A DNA stretch of 64,000 nucleotides from Stenotrophomonas maltophilia (GCF_023518235.1 NZ_CP090423.1:1488001-1552000), one strand, 5' to 3'; counted from the stretch's first letter, positions 10,965 through 21,269 are shown. Made by a program: numbers and translations. The notes: generated by a model not told the origin, from the letters alone.

Positions 10965-12794
10965 CTATTCCTCTTCCGGCACATCCTGCGGGTTCAGCGT
11001 CTTGCTCTCCCGCTTCGGCGCGGTGAACGGCGTCGGCGTCGGTACCCCCTGCGGGCTGTTGCCGTAAATCATCCGCGCGCCGGCATTCAAACCCCCACCG
11101 GCAATCTCCAGCTCGAAGCGCTCGGCATCGCGACGACGGATCTGCTCGGCAATCTCCACCGCGTCATCCTCATCAGCACCCAGCTCCACCAGCGCGGCCT
11201 GACCGAACAGCACTGCCGATTCAAACGTCTCGCGGATCTGGAAATCGACGCCGGCATGGATCAACCGCAGCGAATGCTCACGGTCGAACGAACGCACCAT
11301 CAGCTTGGCCTGCGGGAACTCGTGCGCCACCAGTTCAACGATGCGGTCGGCGGCCTCGGCCTTGTCCACGCACACCGCAATCGCGCGCGCAGTGGCTGCG
11401 CCGGAGGCATGCAGCACATCCAACCGCGTGCCGTCGCCGTAGTAGATCTTGAAACCGAACCGCGCCGCGCTCTGGATCATCTCCACATCGTTGTCGATGA
11501 TGGTCACGTCCACGTCGCGCGCCAGCAGCGACTGGCTGGCAACCTGGCCGAAGCGGCCGAAGCCGATCAGCAGCACGCTGCCGGACAGTCCATCGGCCTC
11601 GTCCACGCCGTCCATGTTCACCGTCGGCTTCGGTGCCACGCGCTTGTAGAGCAGCACCACCAGCGGGGTCAGCGCCATCGACAGCACCACCACCGCGGTG
11701 AAGTTGGCATTGATCTCCAGGTTGATCACGCCGGCCGATGCCGCAGCGGAGAACAGTACGAAGGCGAACTCGCCGCCCTGCGCCATCAGCACACCGCGAT
11801 CCAGCGCCTGCGCGTGGTCGCTGCCCATGATGCGCGCGACCACGTAGATGCACAGCGCCTTGGCCGCCATCAGCGCCAGCACCAGGCCGAGGATCAGCTG
11901 CCAGTTGCCGGCCACCACGCCCAGGTCCAGCGCCATGCCCACGCTGAGGAAGAACAGGCCGAGCAGGATGCCGCGGAACGGTTCGATGTCCGCTTCGATC
12001 TGGTGGCGGAAGGTCGATTCGCTCAGCAGCACGCCGGCCAGGAACGCGCCCATCGCCATCGACAGGCCGGACAGCTGCATCAGCAGCGCCGCGCCCAGCA
12101 CCACCAGCAGTGCGGCGGCGGTCATCACTTCGCGCGCCTTCGATTCGGCCAGCACGCGGAACAACGGATTGAGCAGGAAGCGGCCGACCAGCACCAGGCC
12201 GACGATGGCACCCACGCCGATTGCCACCGACAGCCAGCGCGAGCCCTCGCCATCAGCGCTGCCCGCGCTCGGGCCCATCCACGCCACCAGCGCCAGCAAC
12301 GGCACGATCAGCAGGTCTTCAAACAGCAGGATGGAGACGATCTTCTGCCCCGACGGCAGCGCGATGTCGCCGCGCTCGGCCAGCAGCTGCATCACCACCG
12401 CAGTGGAGGTGAGCACGAAACCGGTGGCGCCGATGAAGGCCACCTGCCATGGCAGGCCGAACAGCTTGGCGATGCTGGTCAGCACCAGCGCACAGGTGAC
12501 GATCTGCAGCGTGCCCAGCCCGAAGATTTCCTTGCGCAGGCTCCACAGGTGCGAGGGCCGCATTTCCAGGCCGATCACGAACAGGAACATCACCACGCCG
12601 AGCTCGGCGGTATGCAGGATCGCCTGCGGGTCGGAGAACCAGCCCAGCCCGAACGGCCCGATCGCCAGGCCGGCGGCGAAGTAGCCCAGCACCGAGCCCA
12701 GGCCGGCCCGGCGGAACAGGGGCACCATCACCACCGCCGCGCCCAGCAGGGCCACGACCTTGACCAGCTCGCTGGTCGCTGCTTCTACCGCCAT
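10965..12794 (-). CDS. Kef-type monovalent cation:proton antiporter (CPA2 family)
   Basis: This 609-residue inner-membrane protein has about twelve hydrophobic segments in residues 1-390, including the CPA2-type stretches LGYFAAGLAIGP and FVIGLEMRPS. A cytosolic nucleotide-binding RCK/TrkA-N domain follows, with the Rossmann motif GFGRFGQVA and the acidic partner IIDND. The closest familiar relatives are KefB and KefC, glutathione-gated K+ efflux systems that acidify the cytoplasm during electrophile stress. I cannot tell which of the two it matches. No separate KefF/KefG ancillary oxidoreductase gene is adjacent. The C-terminal tail of about 60 residues is charged and probably disordered. 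Confidence 0.9.
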   Translation of the reverse strand: MAVEAATSELVKVVALLGAAVVMVPLFRRAGLGSVLGYFAAGLAIGPFGLGWFSDPQAILHTAELGVVMFLFVIGLEMRPSHLWSLRKEIFGLGTLQIVTCALVLTSIAKLFGLPWQVAFIGATGFVLTSTAVVMQLLAERGDIALPSGQKIVSILLFEDLLIVPLLALVAWMGPSAGSADGEGSRWLSVAIGVGAIVGLVLVGRFLLNPLFRVLAESKAREVMTAAALLVVLGAALLMQLSGLSMAMGAFLAGVLLSESTFRHQIEADIEPFRGILLGLFFLSVGMALDLGVVAGNWQLILGLVLALMAAKALCIYVVARIMGSDHAQALDRGVLMAQGGEFAFVLFSAAASAGVINLEINANFTAVVVLSMALTPLVVLLYKRVAPKPTVNMDGVDEADGLSGSVLLIGFGRFGQVASQSLLARDVDVTIIDNDVEMIQSAARFGFKIYYGDGTRLDVLHASGAATARAIAVCVDKAEAADRIVELVAHEFPQAKLMVRSFDREHSLRLIHAGVDFQIRETFESAVLFGQAALVELGADEDDAVEIAEQIRRRDAERFELEIAGGGLNAGARMIYGNSPQGVPTPTPFTAPKRESKTLNPQDVPEEE

Positions 12795-12971
12795 GCGGTG
12801 TTTTCCCCAAGATCCAGAATCGGGTTCAACAATAGAGCAATGCCGATGACGGCAATAGCACGCATGTTGCGCCGGATTGTCTTGGAAGTGGAACGATGCC
12901 CGTAGTGACCCCGAGCATCATCCCGAAACCATGCATCCGCTTCGGCGGGTTCCAACCATGCACCCGCCCCG

Positions 12972-13023
12972 GTAGGCGCCAACCTTGGTTGGCACAAGAG
13001 CGCCGACCAAGCTCGGCATCTAC
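12972..13023. repeat. SMAG-type palindromes, close inverted pair
   Basis: A unit starting GTAGGCGCCAACC (12972-12995) is followed almost at once by a diverged unit ending CTCGGCATCTAC (13002-13023), in the 250-bp gap between the antiporter gene and moeB. Confidence 0.7.
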
Positions 13024-13044
13024 CAATGCGCACCCCGATCGGGT

Positions 13045-14190
13045 TCACCCGCCCCGGCAAAACGCGGCGTAATCGATATACCCCGGGAACGGCACGCCCG
13101 GCGCGCACACCGGACACTGCGGGTCGGGCCGGATGCCGGTCTCGCGGAAGCGCATGCCCAGCGCATCGAAGCGCAGCAGACGCCCCACCAGCGGCTCACC
13201 GATGCCCAGCAGCAGCTTCAGCACCTCGGTGGCCTGCAGCACCCCGGCCAACCCGGGCAGCACCCCCAGCACGCCCGCTTCGGAACAGTTCGGCGCGAAC
13301 TCCGGCGGCGGCGGCTCGGGGAACAGGCAGCGGTAGCACGGCGCCACGCCACGCTGGCGGCCAGCGTCAAACACGCTTACCTGGCCGTCAAAGCGCTCGA
13401 TGGCGGCATACACCAGCGGCTTGGCGTGCTTGATGCAGGCGTCGTTGAGCAGGTAGCGCAGCGGGAAGTTGTCCGAGCCATCCAGCACCACGTCCACGCC
13501 CTCAAGCAGCGCATCCACGTTCTCGGAAGTGACCCGCTCGGGCACCGCCTCGACGTCGATGGAGGGGTTCAGCGCCAGCAACCGCTCACGCGCGGAATCG
13601 ACCTTGAGCTGGCCGACGCTGGCCTCGGTATGCACGATCTGCCGGTGCAGGTTGCTCCGCTCGACGCGGTCATGGTCGGCAAAGCGCAGGTGCCCTACCC
13701 CAGCGGCCGCCAGATAGAAGCCAGCCGGTGCGCCCAACCCGCCCGCGCCCAGCACCAGCACGCGTGATTGCTGCAGCCGGCGCTGGCCGGCCTCGCCCAC
13801 CTGTGGCAGCAGCAGATGCCGCGAATAGCGATCAAAGAAATCGCGGTCGGCGGCGCTGGCCAGCGGCTGCACCAAGGGCAGCGACTGCTCGCGCCAGGCC
13901 ACGGTACCGCCCGTCACGGAAGCGACGTTTGTGTAGCCGGCCTCCAGCAGGAACTGCGCGGCATCGGCCGAGCGCTTGCCGCTCTGGCAGATCAGCAGGA
14001 TTTCCTGGTCGTGCCGCGGCAGATGCGCGGCCGGGTCGGCCTGCAGTTCGCCCTTGGCCACGCCGCGCGCGCCCTCGGCCATGCCACCGGCCCGCTCGTG
14101 CGCCTCGCGCACATCGATCAGCACCGCGCCGTGGGCCAGGCGCTCGCGTGCCCGCGCGGGGGAAAGCTCTTGGATGCTCATGGGCCGCAT
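13045..14190 (-). CDS. moeB: MoeB/ThiF-type adenylyltransferase with N-terminal rhodanese domain
   Basis: The protein would adenylate the C-terminal glycine of a ubiquitin-like sulfur carrier such as MoaD, for molybdopterin synthesis. Residues about 1-105 are a rhodanese domain with active-site C68 in CQSGKR. The E1-like domain follows with its ATP loop GAGGLGAP at 148-155, the motif DGSDNFPLRYLLND, and two zinc Cys pairs, CYRC and CPVC. Rhodanese-E1 fusions usually have the rhodanese at the C-terminus, so the order here is reversed. The fused domain suggests the protein can also carry a persulfide to the sulfur carrier. A second in-frame ATG at 14181 is an equally plausible start. Confidence 0.92.
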   Translation of the reverse strand: MRPMSIQELSPARARERLAHGAVLIDVREAHERAGGMAEGARGVAKGELQADPAAHLPRHDQEILLICQSGKRSADAAQFLLEAGYTNVASVTGGTVAWREQSLPLVQPLASAADRDFFDRYSRHLLLPQVGEAGQRRLQQSRVLVLGAGGLGAPAGFYLAAAGVGHLRFADHDRVERSNLHRQIVHTEASVGQLKVDSARERLLALNPSIDVEAVPERVTSENVDALLEGVDVVLDGSDNFPLRYLLNDACIKHAKPLVYAAIERFDGQVSVFDAGRQRGVAPCYRCLFPEPPPPEFAPNCSEAGVLGVLPGLAGVLQATEVLKLLLGIGEPLVGRLLRFDALGMRFRETGIRPDPQCPVCAPGVPFPGYIDYAAFCRGG

Positions 14191-14236
14191 TATCGCGCAG
14201 ACGCTGTGCGCGGGACCGCCCCGGGGTTTCCGAGGG

Positions 14237-14312
14237 GTAGTGCCGGCCGCTGGCCGGCAACGCCATCAACACATCAGACGATGCGAGGTTGCCGGCCAGC
14301 GGCCGGCACTAC
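14237..14312. repeat. SMAG inverted pair between der and moeB
   Basis: Identical GTAGTGCCGGCC units face each other (14237-14261 and 14288-14312) with a 26-bp spacer. The pair lies just beyond the der terminator. Confidence 0.9.
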
Positions 14313-14320
14313 CACAAACG

Positions 14321-14347
14321 AAAAAGGCGGCCCTGCGGCCGCCGTTT
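14321..14347 (-). terminator. Intrinsic terminator of the der transcript
   Basis: The inverted repeat GGCGGCC-CTGC-GGCCGCC is followed on the minus strand by TTTTT, six bases after the der stop codon. Confidence 0.8.
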
Positions 14348-14353
14348 CGTGAA

Positions 14354-15751
14354 TCACTTGCCCTTGACGTGCTTCATCAAGCGCCGCTTGGCCTTGACCT
14401 GCCGCTCGGTGAGGACGTTCTTCTTGCCCTCGTACGGGTTGGCACCCTCGCGGAAGATGAAGCTTACCGGCGTGCCGATCAGCTTGAAGCGCTTGCGGAA
14501 GAAGTTCTCCAGGTAGCGCTTGTACGATTCCTGCAGCTCCTTCAGGCGCGTGCCGTGCACGATGAAGGTCGGCGGGTTGGCGCCGGCCGGGTGCACGTAA
14601 CGCAGCTTGGAGACATGGCCGCGGATGGTCGGCGGCGGGTTGGTCTCGTACGCCACTTCCAGCGCCTTGTTCACTTCGCTGGTGGTGAAGGTCTTGTTCG
14701 CCGATTCGTGCGCGCGGTGCACGGCACGGAACAGCTCACGCAGGCCCGAGCCATGCTTGGCCGAGATGCGCACCGATTCGGCCCACGGCACGAAGCCGAG
14801 CTTCAGCGACAGCATGGTTTCGGCCTGCTCGCGCTGGTACTCGGTCAGGCCATCCCACTTGTTGATGGCGATCACCAGCGCGCGGCCGGCGTCGAGCACG
14901 GCACCGAGCACGGTGGCGTCCTGGTCGGTCACGCCTTCGGTGGCGTCCAGCATCAGCACGGCCACCTGGCACTGCTCGATCGACTGCATGGTCTTGACCA
15001 CCGAGAACTTCTCGACGACCTCGTCCACGCGCGAACGGCGGCGCAGGCCGGCGGTATCGATCAGGCGGTACTCGCGGCCGTCGCGCTCCAGGTCCACCGC
15101 GATCGAGTCGCGGGTGGTGCCCGGCACGTCGGAGGCGATCATGCGCTCCTCGCCGAGGATGCGGTTGACCAGCGTCGACTTGCCCACGTTCGGGCGGCCG
15201 ACGAAGGCGATGCGGATGCGGTTCGGATCGTTGTCCAGCTCTTCGCCGCTGCCTTCTTCCGGCAGGCGCTGGATCACCTCGTCCAGCAGGTCGTCCAGGC
15301 CCTGGCGATGCGCGGCCGAGACGGTCAGCATTTCGCCGAAGCCGTAACGGGCAAACTCCGAACGCACGCTGTCCTCGTCGGTGCCGTCGATCTTGTTGAT
15401 CAGCAGCAGCGTCGGGCGCGACAGCTTGCGCAGCCAGGCCAGGATCTCGTCGTCCAGCGCCGAGGTGCCCTCACGGGCATCGACGACGAACAGGATCAGA
15501 TCGGCTTCGGCGGCAGCCGCCCGCGCCTGGCGCGTGGTGGCACCCGCCAGGCCTTCGTCCTCACCGGCAATACCGCCGGTATCCACGACGAGGAAATGGT
15601 TGTCCTCGTCGAGGCGGCAGACGCCGTAGTTGCGGTCACGGGTGACGCCGGGCTGGTCATGGACCAGCGCGTCACGGGTGCGCGTAAGCGCATTGAAAAT
15701 AGTCGACTTGCCGACATTCGGCCGTCCAACCAGGGCGACCAAAGGCAGCAT
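14354..15751 (-). CDS. der: Ribosome biogenesis GTPase Der (EngA)
   Basis: Der is an essential GTPase with two G domains that matures the 50S subunit. Both P-loops read GRPNVGKST (residues 9-17 and 185-193), each followed by its DTGG or DTAG switch and an NK-D specificity motif. A C-terminal KH-like domain ends in a basic tail ([14 protein letters not shown]). The 465-residue length is standard. Der starts 17 bp after bamB, the same order as in E. coli, where yfgM, bamB and der are neighbours. Confidence 0.98.
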   Translation of the reverse strand: MLPLVALVGRPNVGKSTIFNALTRTRDALVHDQPGVTRDRNYGVCRLDEDNHFLVVDTGGIAGEDEGLAGATTRQARAAAAEADLILFVVDAREGTSALDDEILAWLRKLSRPTLLLINKIDGTDEDSVRSEFARYGFGEMLTVSAAHRQGLDDLLDEVIQRLPEEGSGEELDNDPNRIRIAFVGRPNVGKSTLVNRILGEERMIASDVPGTTRDSIAVDLERDGREYRLIDTAGLRRRSRVDEVVEKFSVVKTMQSIEQCQVAVLMLDATEGVTDQDATVLGAVLDAGRALVIAINKWDGLTEYQREQAETMLSLKLGFVPWAESVRISAKHGSGLRELFRAVHRAHESANKTFTTSEVNKALEVAYETNPPPTIRGHVSKLRYVHPAGANPPTFIVHGTRLKELQESYKRYLENFFRKRFKLIGTPVSFIFREGANPYEGKKNVLTERQVKAKRRLMKHVKGK

Positions 15752-15768
15752 CGCGATTACTCCAATTT

Positions 15769-16977
15769 TTAATTTGCCAACCGGAAGGCGGTCAGCTTGC
15801 CATCCACGTTCTGCACCAGCAGCACCCCATCCGCCACGACCGGCTGGGCCAGCAGGGCATCGCCACCGCTCTTGGCCCGTGCCGCCATGGCACCATCGGA
15901 GGTGCGCAGCCAGTGCACGTATCCCTTGTAGTCGCCGACCACCACGTAGTCACCGTGCAGCGCCGGACCGGTCAGCGAACGACGCGCCAGCTCGGTCTGC
16001 GACCACATGGCCGCGCCGCTCGCCTTGTCTAGGCCGAACACGCCGCCCTTGTTGTCGGTGACGAACACATTGCCCGACGACACCGCCACACCACCGGCAC
16101 CGCCATGGTCGCGCGCCCACAGCGGGCGACCGGTCGGGCCTTCGATGGCCATGGTCTGGTTCTTGAAGCTGCTCACATACAGGGTGTTGCCCTCGAGCAC
16201 CGGCGCGCCGTCGACGTCGGCCATGCGCTCCAGCTCGGTACGGCCTTCGCCGTTGCCGAGGTTCTGCTCCCACAGGGTACGCCCATCCTGTTGGGCCAGG
16301 GCTGCAACCGAACCCTCGTCCTTGCCGATGAACAGCACGCCCGGGCCGGTCACCACCGGCGCGTTGCCACGCACGGTCAGCGCCGGCAGCTCGCTGGGGT
16401 TGAACCACTTCTGGGTGCCGTTGCCGGCGTCGAAGGCAGTCACGCGGCCATCGTTGCTGCGCACGTAGACCAAGCCCTGGGCCACGGCCGGTGCGGCAAT
16501 GACTTCACCCGGAACACGGGCGCGCCACTTCTCGCTGCCGTCGTTGATGTCCAGGGCGATGACCTGGCCATCGAGGGTACCGACCACGACCAGGTTCTCA
16601 CCGACACCCGGGCCGCCGGACAGGCGCAGCTTGGCCTTCTTCTTTTCCTTCTTCGGCTCCCAGGTCCAGGCCTTCTTGCCGGTCTCCAGGTCGATGGCAT
16701 GCACGCCACCGGTGATCGCCGCAGCGAACACGTGGCCGTTGGCCACCGCCGGGCCCTGGCGCACGCCGATACGGCGCTCGCCCTTGCCCAGGTTGACCGA
16801 CCAGATCTTGTTGACCTTCACGGTCGGCTCGAACTTGACCAGTTCAGCCGGCTCCTGCGCCTTCTTCGCTGCCGCGTCCTTGCCGGCGAACCAGCCCTTC
16901 ATGGTGCTGCAGCCGGTCAGGGCCATGCCCATCAGGAGCACGGTGGCGACGCGGGTGATCATGACCTTCTGACTCAT
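15769..16977 (-). CDS. bamB: Outer membrane protein assembly lipoprotein BamB
   Basis: BamB is a beta-propeller lipoprotein of the BAM complex that helps insert barrels into the outer membrane. The 402-residue protein has a signal peptide with lipobox ALTGC (C23) and then eight blades recognisable by PQQ-like repeats such as WRARVPGEV and LWARDHGG. The ATG at 16977 overlaps the stop of the upstream yfgM-like gene by one base (TGATG). A TTG one codon earlier is less likely. Confidence 0.95.
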   Translation of the reverse strand: MSQKVMITRVATVLLMGMALTGCSTMKGWFAGKDAAAKKAQEPAELVKFEPTVKVNKIWSVNLGKGERRIGVRQGPAVANGHVFAAAITGGVHAIDLETGKKAWTWEPKKEKKKAKLRLSGGPGVGENLVVVGTLDGQVIALDINDGSEKWRARVPGEVIAAPAVAQGLVYVRSNDGRVTAFDAGNGTQKWFNPSELPALTVRGNAPVVTGPGVLFIGKDEGSVAALAQQDGRTLWEQNLGNGEGRTELERMADVDGAPVLEGNTLYVSSFKNQTMAIEGPTGRPLWARDHGGAGGVAVSSGNVFVTDNKGGVFGLDKASGAAMWSQTELARRSLTGPALHGDYVVVGDYKGYVHWLRTSDGAMAARAKSGGDALLAQPVVADGVLLVQNVDGKLTAFRLAN

Positions 16978-17615
16978 CAAACCGACTCCGCAGGGGCGGC
17001 GACGGTGCCGCCGGCGTCCATAACCTTGGTTTCCAGCAGACGCCGCTGCGGCGCTGCCACGTCCAGCGACTTCAGCGCCTTTTCGTACTGTGCACGGGCG
17101 TCATCACGCTTGCCCTGCGCCAGCAGCGCATCGCCATGGATTTCCAGGCTGCTGCTGTCGGTGGCGCTGCCCAGCAGCTTGATCGCCTCGTCGCTCTTGC
17201 CGGTGGCCACCAGCAGGCGCGCCACGCGCTGGTCGACCACGCGCTGCAGGTCGCCTTCAACCTTCACCGCGCGCAGGGTCGCCAGGGCTTCTTCGTTCTT
17301 GCCGGCATCGACCTGGGCCTTGGCCAGCTGCAGCGCCGCGAGGTCGCCGTAGATGCTGGACGGGCCGGCCTCAAGCGCCTTGACCGCCTTGGCGGCATCG
17401 TCGAGCTTGTTCTGCTGCAGGCCTTCGAGCGCCTTCTGGTACTCGACATTGGCCGAGGCCAGCTTGCCGCCCTGATCCTTCTGGTACCACTGCCAGCCGG
17501 CAATGGCACCGATGGCGATGACCACGCCACCGAGGATGCTGGCGCCATTCTTCCGCAGCCAGCTGCGGACGCGTTCACTTTGTTCGTGCTCGTCGAGCAG
17601 ATCGTCGATCGCCAT
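16977..17615 (-). CDS. YfgM-family membrane-anchored TPR protein
   Basis: This protein of 212 residues resembles E. coli YfgM, a periplasmic chaperone-like partner of SecYEG and PpiD. The N-terminus AIDDLLDEHEQSERVRSWLR is followed by one membrane segment (about 25-42) and a periplasmic helical region with TPR-like repeats (LAKAQVDAGKNEEALATL). The start at 17615 is chosen because the family begins MAIDDLLDE; the frame stays open seven codons further. It sits between rodZ and bamB, coupled to bamB by a one-base overlap. Confidence 0.9.
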   Translation of the reverse strand: MAIDDLLDEHEQSERVRSWLRKNGASILGGVVIAIGAIAGWQWYQKDQGGKLASANVEYQKALEGLQQNKLDDAAKAVKALEAGPSSIYGDLAALQLAKAQVDAGKNEEALATLRAVKVEGDLQRVVDQRVARLLVATGKSDEAIKLLGSATDSSSLEIHGDALLAQGKRDDARAQYEKALKSLDVAAPQRRLLETKVMDAGGTVAAPAESV

Positions 17616-17680
17616 GCGTACTCTCGCCCCGCCCATCGGGAGGGACCATTGGGTTTAATCGAAGGTGGTGAAACCGCGCC

Positions 17681-18553
17681 TCAGTGCGAAACCGGGACTA
17701 CGGAGCCTTCAGAGGATACCTGAAAGCGTGCCACGTTGGCTCGCTGGTAGGGGGTCAGATCGACGATAGCGCCATTCTGCTGAACCTGGACCGCCGAGGC
17801 ATTGCCCAGGGTCACCCGGGCCACCTGGCCGGGGGTGAAGCTGCGGCTCTCGCCGGACTTGATCAGTGCCTTCTCGACGGTGCCACCGTCCGGGCCACCG
17901 ATATCGACCCAGCTGTCGCCGCTGAACTGCATCTCCAGCGTGTTGCCGGCTGCCGCCGGGGCCGGCGCAGGACGCGGCACCGGCGCCAGCGAGGCCACGT
18001 ACGGGGTGGCTGCCGGCTTGCTGGCCGGCGCGCTGCCGGCATCGGCCGGCGCGGCAGGCTCGACACCGGCCGCGGACGGGGCCACTGGCACCGCCGCCGG
18101 AATCGCATCCAGCGATGCGGTGCTCGGCGAGGAGCTGGCACTGCCATCGAAATGGCCGCGGGTGGCGAACCACACCGGCACCGCCAGCACCGCGGTGATG
18201 CCGACATACAGCACGCGCCGGCCAAGATTCTCGGCAATGCGGCGCGCGCGCGGGGTATGGGTATGGCTGACCAGCGTCGGCGGCACTACCGGCCCGACCT
18301 GGGCCTGCTCGAGCAGCTGGCTGATATCCACGTTCAGCAGGCGCGCATAGCTGCGCAGCTGGCCGCGCACGAACACCGGCGCCCCCAGCTTCTGCCATTG
18401 TTCTTCTTCCAGGGACTTCACCACCTGGACGGGCATGCGCAGGCGCGAGCCAACGTCTTCAAGGGTCAGTCCGGCCGCCTCACGGGCCTGGCGAAGGCGG
18501 GTGCCACAGCCGGCCGCAGTCTCGAGAGCGCTCACAGTCTGGTCATCAATCAC
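17681..18553 (-). CDS. rodZ: Cytoskeleton protein RodZ
   Basis: RodZ links MreB filaments to the cell-wall elongation machinery. The 290-residue protein has a cytoplasmic helix-turn-helix domain (about 17-75, LRQAREAAGLTLEDVGSRL), one membrane segment near 115-130, a long Ala/Pro-rich periplasmic linker and a C-terminal beta domain (DUF4115) with SGESRSFTPGQVA. The only in-frame start at this end is a GTG, with AGGG eleven bases before it. The neighbours pilF and yfgM match the usual gammaproteobacterial order. Confidence 0.93.
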   Translation of the reverse strand: MIDDQTVSALETAAGCGTRLRQAREAAGLTLEDVGSRLRMPVQVVKSLEEEQWQKLGAPVFVRGQLRSYARLLNVDISQLLEQAQVGPVVPPTLVSHTHTPRARRIAENLGRRVLYVGITAVLAVPVWFATRGHFDGSASSSPSTASLDAIPAAVPVAPSAAGVEPAAPADAGSAPASKPAATPYVASLAPVPRPAPAPAAAGNTLEMQFSGDSWVDIGGPDGGTVEKALIKSGESRSFTPGQVARVTLGNASAVQVQQNGAIVDLTPYQRANVARFQVSSEGSVVPVSH

Positions 18554-18571
18554 AATGCATCAACCCTGGAG

Positions 18572-19357
18572 TTAGGAGCCCGCATCCTGCGGAAATTCCT
18601 GTCGAATCCGCTGCAGATAGCGATCAGATGCCGCCCGATCGCCCAGCCGCGCTTCGATTTGAGAGGCAAGTTGTAACACGGAACGTGTTGCCGGTGCAGC
18701 CGCCATACGGCGCTCGGCGAAGGCGCGAGCCTCCATGTAGCGGCCCTGGCGGAAGCTCAGTTGCGCCATCGCCTCCAGTGCAACCGGGTTGCCGGGCACC
18801 GTCGCCAGCGCGGCGCGCAGGTCGCGTTCGGCACGCTCGAACTGCCCGGCATCCAGCGCACAGCCCCCGGCGTTGGCCTGGGCTTCGGCCGGCGTGGGAT
18901 AGCCCGGTGCCTGCAGGGCGCGGTCGAACCACGCCAGCGATTCGGCCGGGCGTCCCTGCTGGCAAAGCCAGGCGCCATAGTTGTTGAGCACGTCACCCCG
19001 GGTCGGGGCCAGCTCGGCGGCCCGACGGAAGCCCTCGCCGGCCTGCAGGGTACGGCCACGACGCTCATCGATGCCGGCCAGCAGCACCAGCGCGTCCGGT
19101 TCGCCCGGGGCCAGTTTCATGGCTTCGCGTGCCTTGCGTTCGGCACCGTCGAGATTGCCGACCTGCATGTCGCGGGCCGCCAGCGTGAGCAGGTCGTTCA
19201 GGCGCACCTGGCGGCGCACCCCGTCCGGGTCGCGCACCGAATACACCGGCGCCTCGCTCGGTCCGAGCCTGGCCTTGGGATGGGATTTGCAGCCGCCGAC
19301 CGCGAGGGCCAGCGTGCCTGCGAACAGGACCAGCCAGAGGCGGTCAGGCCGCGGCAT
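18572..19357 (-). CDS. pilF: Type IV pilus biogenesis lipoprotein PilF/PilW
   Basis: This outer-membrane pilotin helps the PilQ secretin assemble. The 261-residue protein has a lipoprotein signal with AVGGC (C23) and then TPR units through most of its length ([21 protein letters not shown] is the first clear one). Its start overlaps the end of rlmN by 14 bases, the common rlmN-pilF-rodZ order. The right end of the window holds a FimX-like regulator of the same pilus system. Confidence 0.92.
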   Translation of the reverse strand: MPRPDRLWLVLFAGTLALAVGGCKSHPKARLGPSEAPVYSVRDPDGVRRQVRLNDLLTLAARDMQVGNLDGAERKAREAMKLAPGEPDALVLLAGIDERRGRTLQAGEGFRRAAELAPTRGDVLNNYGAWLCQQGRPAESLAWFDRALQAPGYPTPAEAQANAGGCALDAGQFERAERDLRAALATVPGNPVALEAMAQLSFRQGRYMEARAFAERRMAAAPATRSVLQLASQIEARLGDRAASDRYLQRIRQEFPQDAGS

Positions 19358-20549
19358 CGCTCCCCTTCCCCGCCTGCAGCGTCTTGTTGAACTCGGCCTG
19401 GCGGCGGGTGCGGTCCATCACCTGGCCCTTGAGCTGGCCACAGGCGGCGTCGATGTCGTCGCCACGGGTGCGGCGGACCATGGTCAGCACGTTGCTGTCC
19501 AGCAGGATCTTCTGGAAGGCGCGGATATGCGCCTCTTCGGAGCGCTCGTAGCGGGTGCCCGGGAACGGGTTGAACGGAATCAGGTTGACCTTGCCCGAGT
19601 CCCTGGCCTGTACCGCGTTGTCGAACTGGTGCATCAGCCGGGCCAGCTCGCGGGCATGCTCGGGCTTGTCGTTGATGCCCTTCATCAGGGTGTACTCGAA
19701 GGTGACCGATTCGCGGCGCTTGTTGGCGCGCAGGTAGCGTGCGCACGAGGCCATCAGCTCGGCGATCGGGTACTTCTTGTTCAACGGCACCAGCGTTTCG
19801 CGCAGCGCGTCATTCGGCGCATGCAGGGAAACGGCCAGCGACACGTCGCTTTCGGCGGACAGGCGATCGATCTGCGGCACCAGGCCGGAGGTCGACAGGG
19901 TCACGCGCTTGTTGGCCAGGCCGTAGCCCAGATCGTCGCGCATCACGCTCATGGCGCGCACGACGTTGTCGAAATTCATCAGCGGCTCGCCCATGCCCAT
20001 CATCACCACGTTGGTGAGGCGGCGCATCTGGTGCGGCACGTTGCCCAGGTGGCGCGCCGCGACCCACACCTGGCCGATGATCTCGGCGGTGGTCAGGTTG
20101 CGGTTGAAGCCCTGGGTGGCGGTGGAGCAGAACGTGCAGTTCAGGCCGCAGCCGACCTGCGAGGACACGCACAGCGTGCCGCGGGTCTTGTCCGGGATGT
20201 ACACGGTCTCGATGGCGTTCTTGCCATCCACGCCCATCGCCAGCAGCCACTTGTGGGTGCCGTCGGCGGAGGGCTTGTCGAACACGATGTTGGGGACAAC
20301 GACCTCGGCATGGGCCTGCAGCTTGGCGCGCAGGACCTTGCCGAGATCGGTCATTTCATCGAAATCGGTGACGTAGCGATGGTGGATCCACTTCATCACC
20401 TGATGGGCACGGAACTTCTTTTCGCCGAGTTTTTCGACGAAAAACTGTTCCAGGCCCGCGCGATCGAGGTCGAGCAGGTTCTGCTTGCCAGCCGTGGGTG
20501 CCGACTTGGGCAGCGGCTGGATGGCGGGGGACTGTACGACCTCGTTCAC
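19344..20549 (-). CDS. rlmN: 23S rRNA (adenine2503-C2)-methyltransferase RlmN
   Basis: This radical-SAM enzyme methylates A2503 of 23S rRNA and A37 of some tRNAs. The cluster motif C-x3-C-x2-C is visible as CGLNCTFC. The substrate-loop cysteine near the C-terminus is expected in the [13 protein letters not shown] region. The frame is open upstream into ndk, but a GTG at 20549 preceded by GAGAG gives a 401-residue protein of normal size beginning VNEVVQSP and leaves a 10-bp gap to ndk, so I take that as the start. Confidence 0.95.
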   Translation of the reverse strand: MNEVVQSPAIQPLPKSAPTAGKQNLLDLDRAGLEQFFVEKLGEKKFRAHQVMKWIHHRYVTDFDEMTDLGKVLRAKLQAHAEVVVPNIVFDKPSADGTHKWLLAMGVDGKNAIETVYIPDKTRGTLCVSSQVGCGLNCTFCSTATQGFNRNLTTAEIIGQVWVAARHLGNVPHQMRRLTNVVMMGMGEPLMNFDNVVRAMSVMRDDLGYGLANKRVTLSTSGLVPQIDRLSAESDVSLAVSLHAPNDALRETLVPLNKKYPIAELMASCARYLRANKRRESVTFEYTLMKGINDKPEHARELARLMHQFDNAVQARDSGKVNLIPFNPFPGTRYERSEEAHIRAFQKILLDSNVLTMVRRTRGDDIDAACGQLKGQVMDRTRRQAEFNKTLQAGKGSDAAA

Positions 20550-20559
20550 GGCATTACTC

Positions 20560-20985
20560 TCAGCGCGAAACGACTTCGGTGGCGGCGAAGAAGTAGGCGA
20601 TTTCAATCGCTGCATTCTCGACCGAGTCCGAGCCGTGGGCGGCGTTGGCATCGATGGATTCGGCGAAGTCGGCGCGGATGGTACCGGCGGCGGCTTCCTT
20701 CGGGTTGGTGGCGCCCAGCAGGTCGCGGTGGGCCAGGACGGCGTTCTCGCCTTCCAGGGCCTGGATCATCACCGGGCCGGAGATCATGAACTCGACCAGC
20801 GCGTTGAAGAACGGACGCTCGCGGTGCACGGCGTAGAAGCCTTCGGCTTCGCGGCGCGACAGCTGCTTGTACTTGGCGGCCACGACCTTCAGGCCGGCCT
20901 TCTCGAAGCGGGCGTAGATTTCGCCGATGACGTTCTTGGCAACGGCGTCCGGCTTGATGATCGAAAGGGTGCGCTCCAGCGCCAT
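20560..20985 (-). CDS. ndk: Nucleoside diphosphate kinase
   Basis: Ndk balances NTP and dNTP pools through a phosphohistidine intermediate. The 141-residue protein carries the catalytic H117 in NAAHGSDS and the start [15 protein letters not shown]. The ATG at 20985 is preceded by GGAGA; a longer frame upstream is not needed. It heads the ndk-rlmN-pilF-rodZ series. Confidence 0.98.
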   Translation of the reverse strand: MALERTLSIIKPDAVAKNVIGEIYARFEKAGLKVVAAKYKQLSRREAEGFYAVHRERPFFNALVEFMISGPVMIQALEGENAVLAHRDLLGATNPKEAAAGTIRADFAESIDANAAHGSDSVENAAIEIAYFFAATEVVSR

Positions 20986-21034
20986 GGGATGTCTCCAATG
21001 GAATCGGGCCGCTGATGGCCCGAAGGGTAACATG

Positions 21035-21062
21035 AAAAAAACCCGCGTCGGGACGCGGGCTT
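21035..21062 (-). terminator. Intrinsic terminator located upstream of ndk
   Basis: On the minus strand the hairpin CCCGCGT-CCCG-ACGCGGG is followed by seven T residues, about 50 bases before the ndk start codon and pointing towards it. No minus-strand gene lies upstream within reach, so it may be a leader attenuator of ndk or the end of a small transcript. Confidence 0.65.
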
Positions 21063-21108
21063 AGCCTGATAAACGTAGGCGAATTGTAAAAGATAAAGCG
21101 GCGCCGTG

Positions 21109-21133
21109 GTAGTGCCGGCCGCTGGCCGGCAAC
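21109..21133 (+). repeat. Single SMAG palindrome
   Basis: One GTAGTGCCGGCCGCTGGCCGG unit between ndk and the TetR gene. The rest of the 318-bp gap holds the terminator-like hairpin near 21035, a GC-rich palindrome near 21144-21162 and the operator near 21270. Confidence 0.85.
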
Positions 21134-21269
21134 CCGTGGCCGCCAGGGGGGCGGAGCCCCTGCGCGGATCCGACCCCACCGCGCCCATTCACCCACCTGA
21201 GCGGATTCTGACCGCCCCGGGCATTTTTGCTGCACTGCAAAATGCCATACGCTACCGTCTGGTTCTAGT

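Noticed and set aside
9582..12905. Very long open frame opposite folD and the antiporter gene
   Set aside because: It is antisense to recognisable genes, is rich in His, Gln, Arg and Ala as expected for the complement of GC-rich coding DNA, and resembles no protein family.
12785..13117. Small frame between the antiporter and moeB genes
   Set aside because: It runs across the SMAG pair and overlaps both neighbouring genes; it has no recognisable motif.
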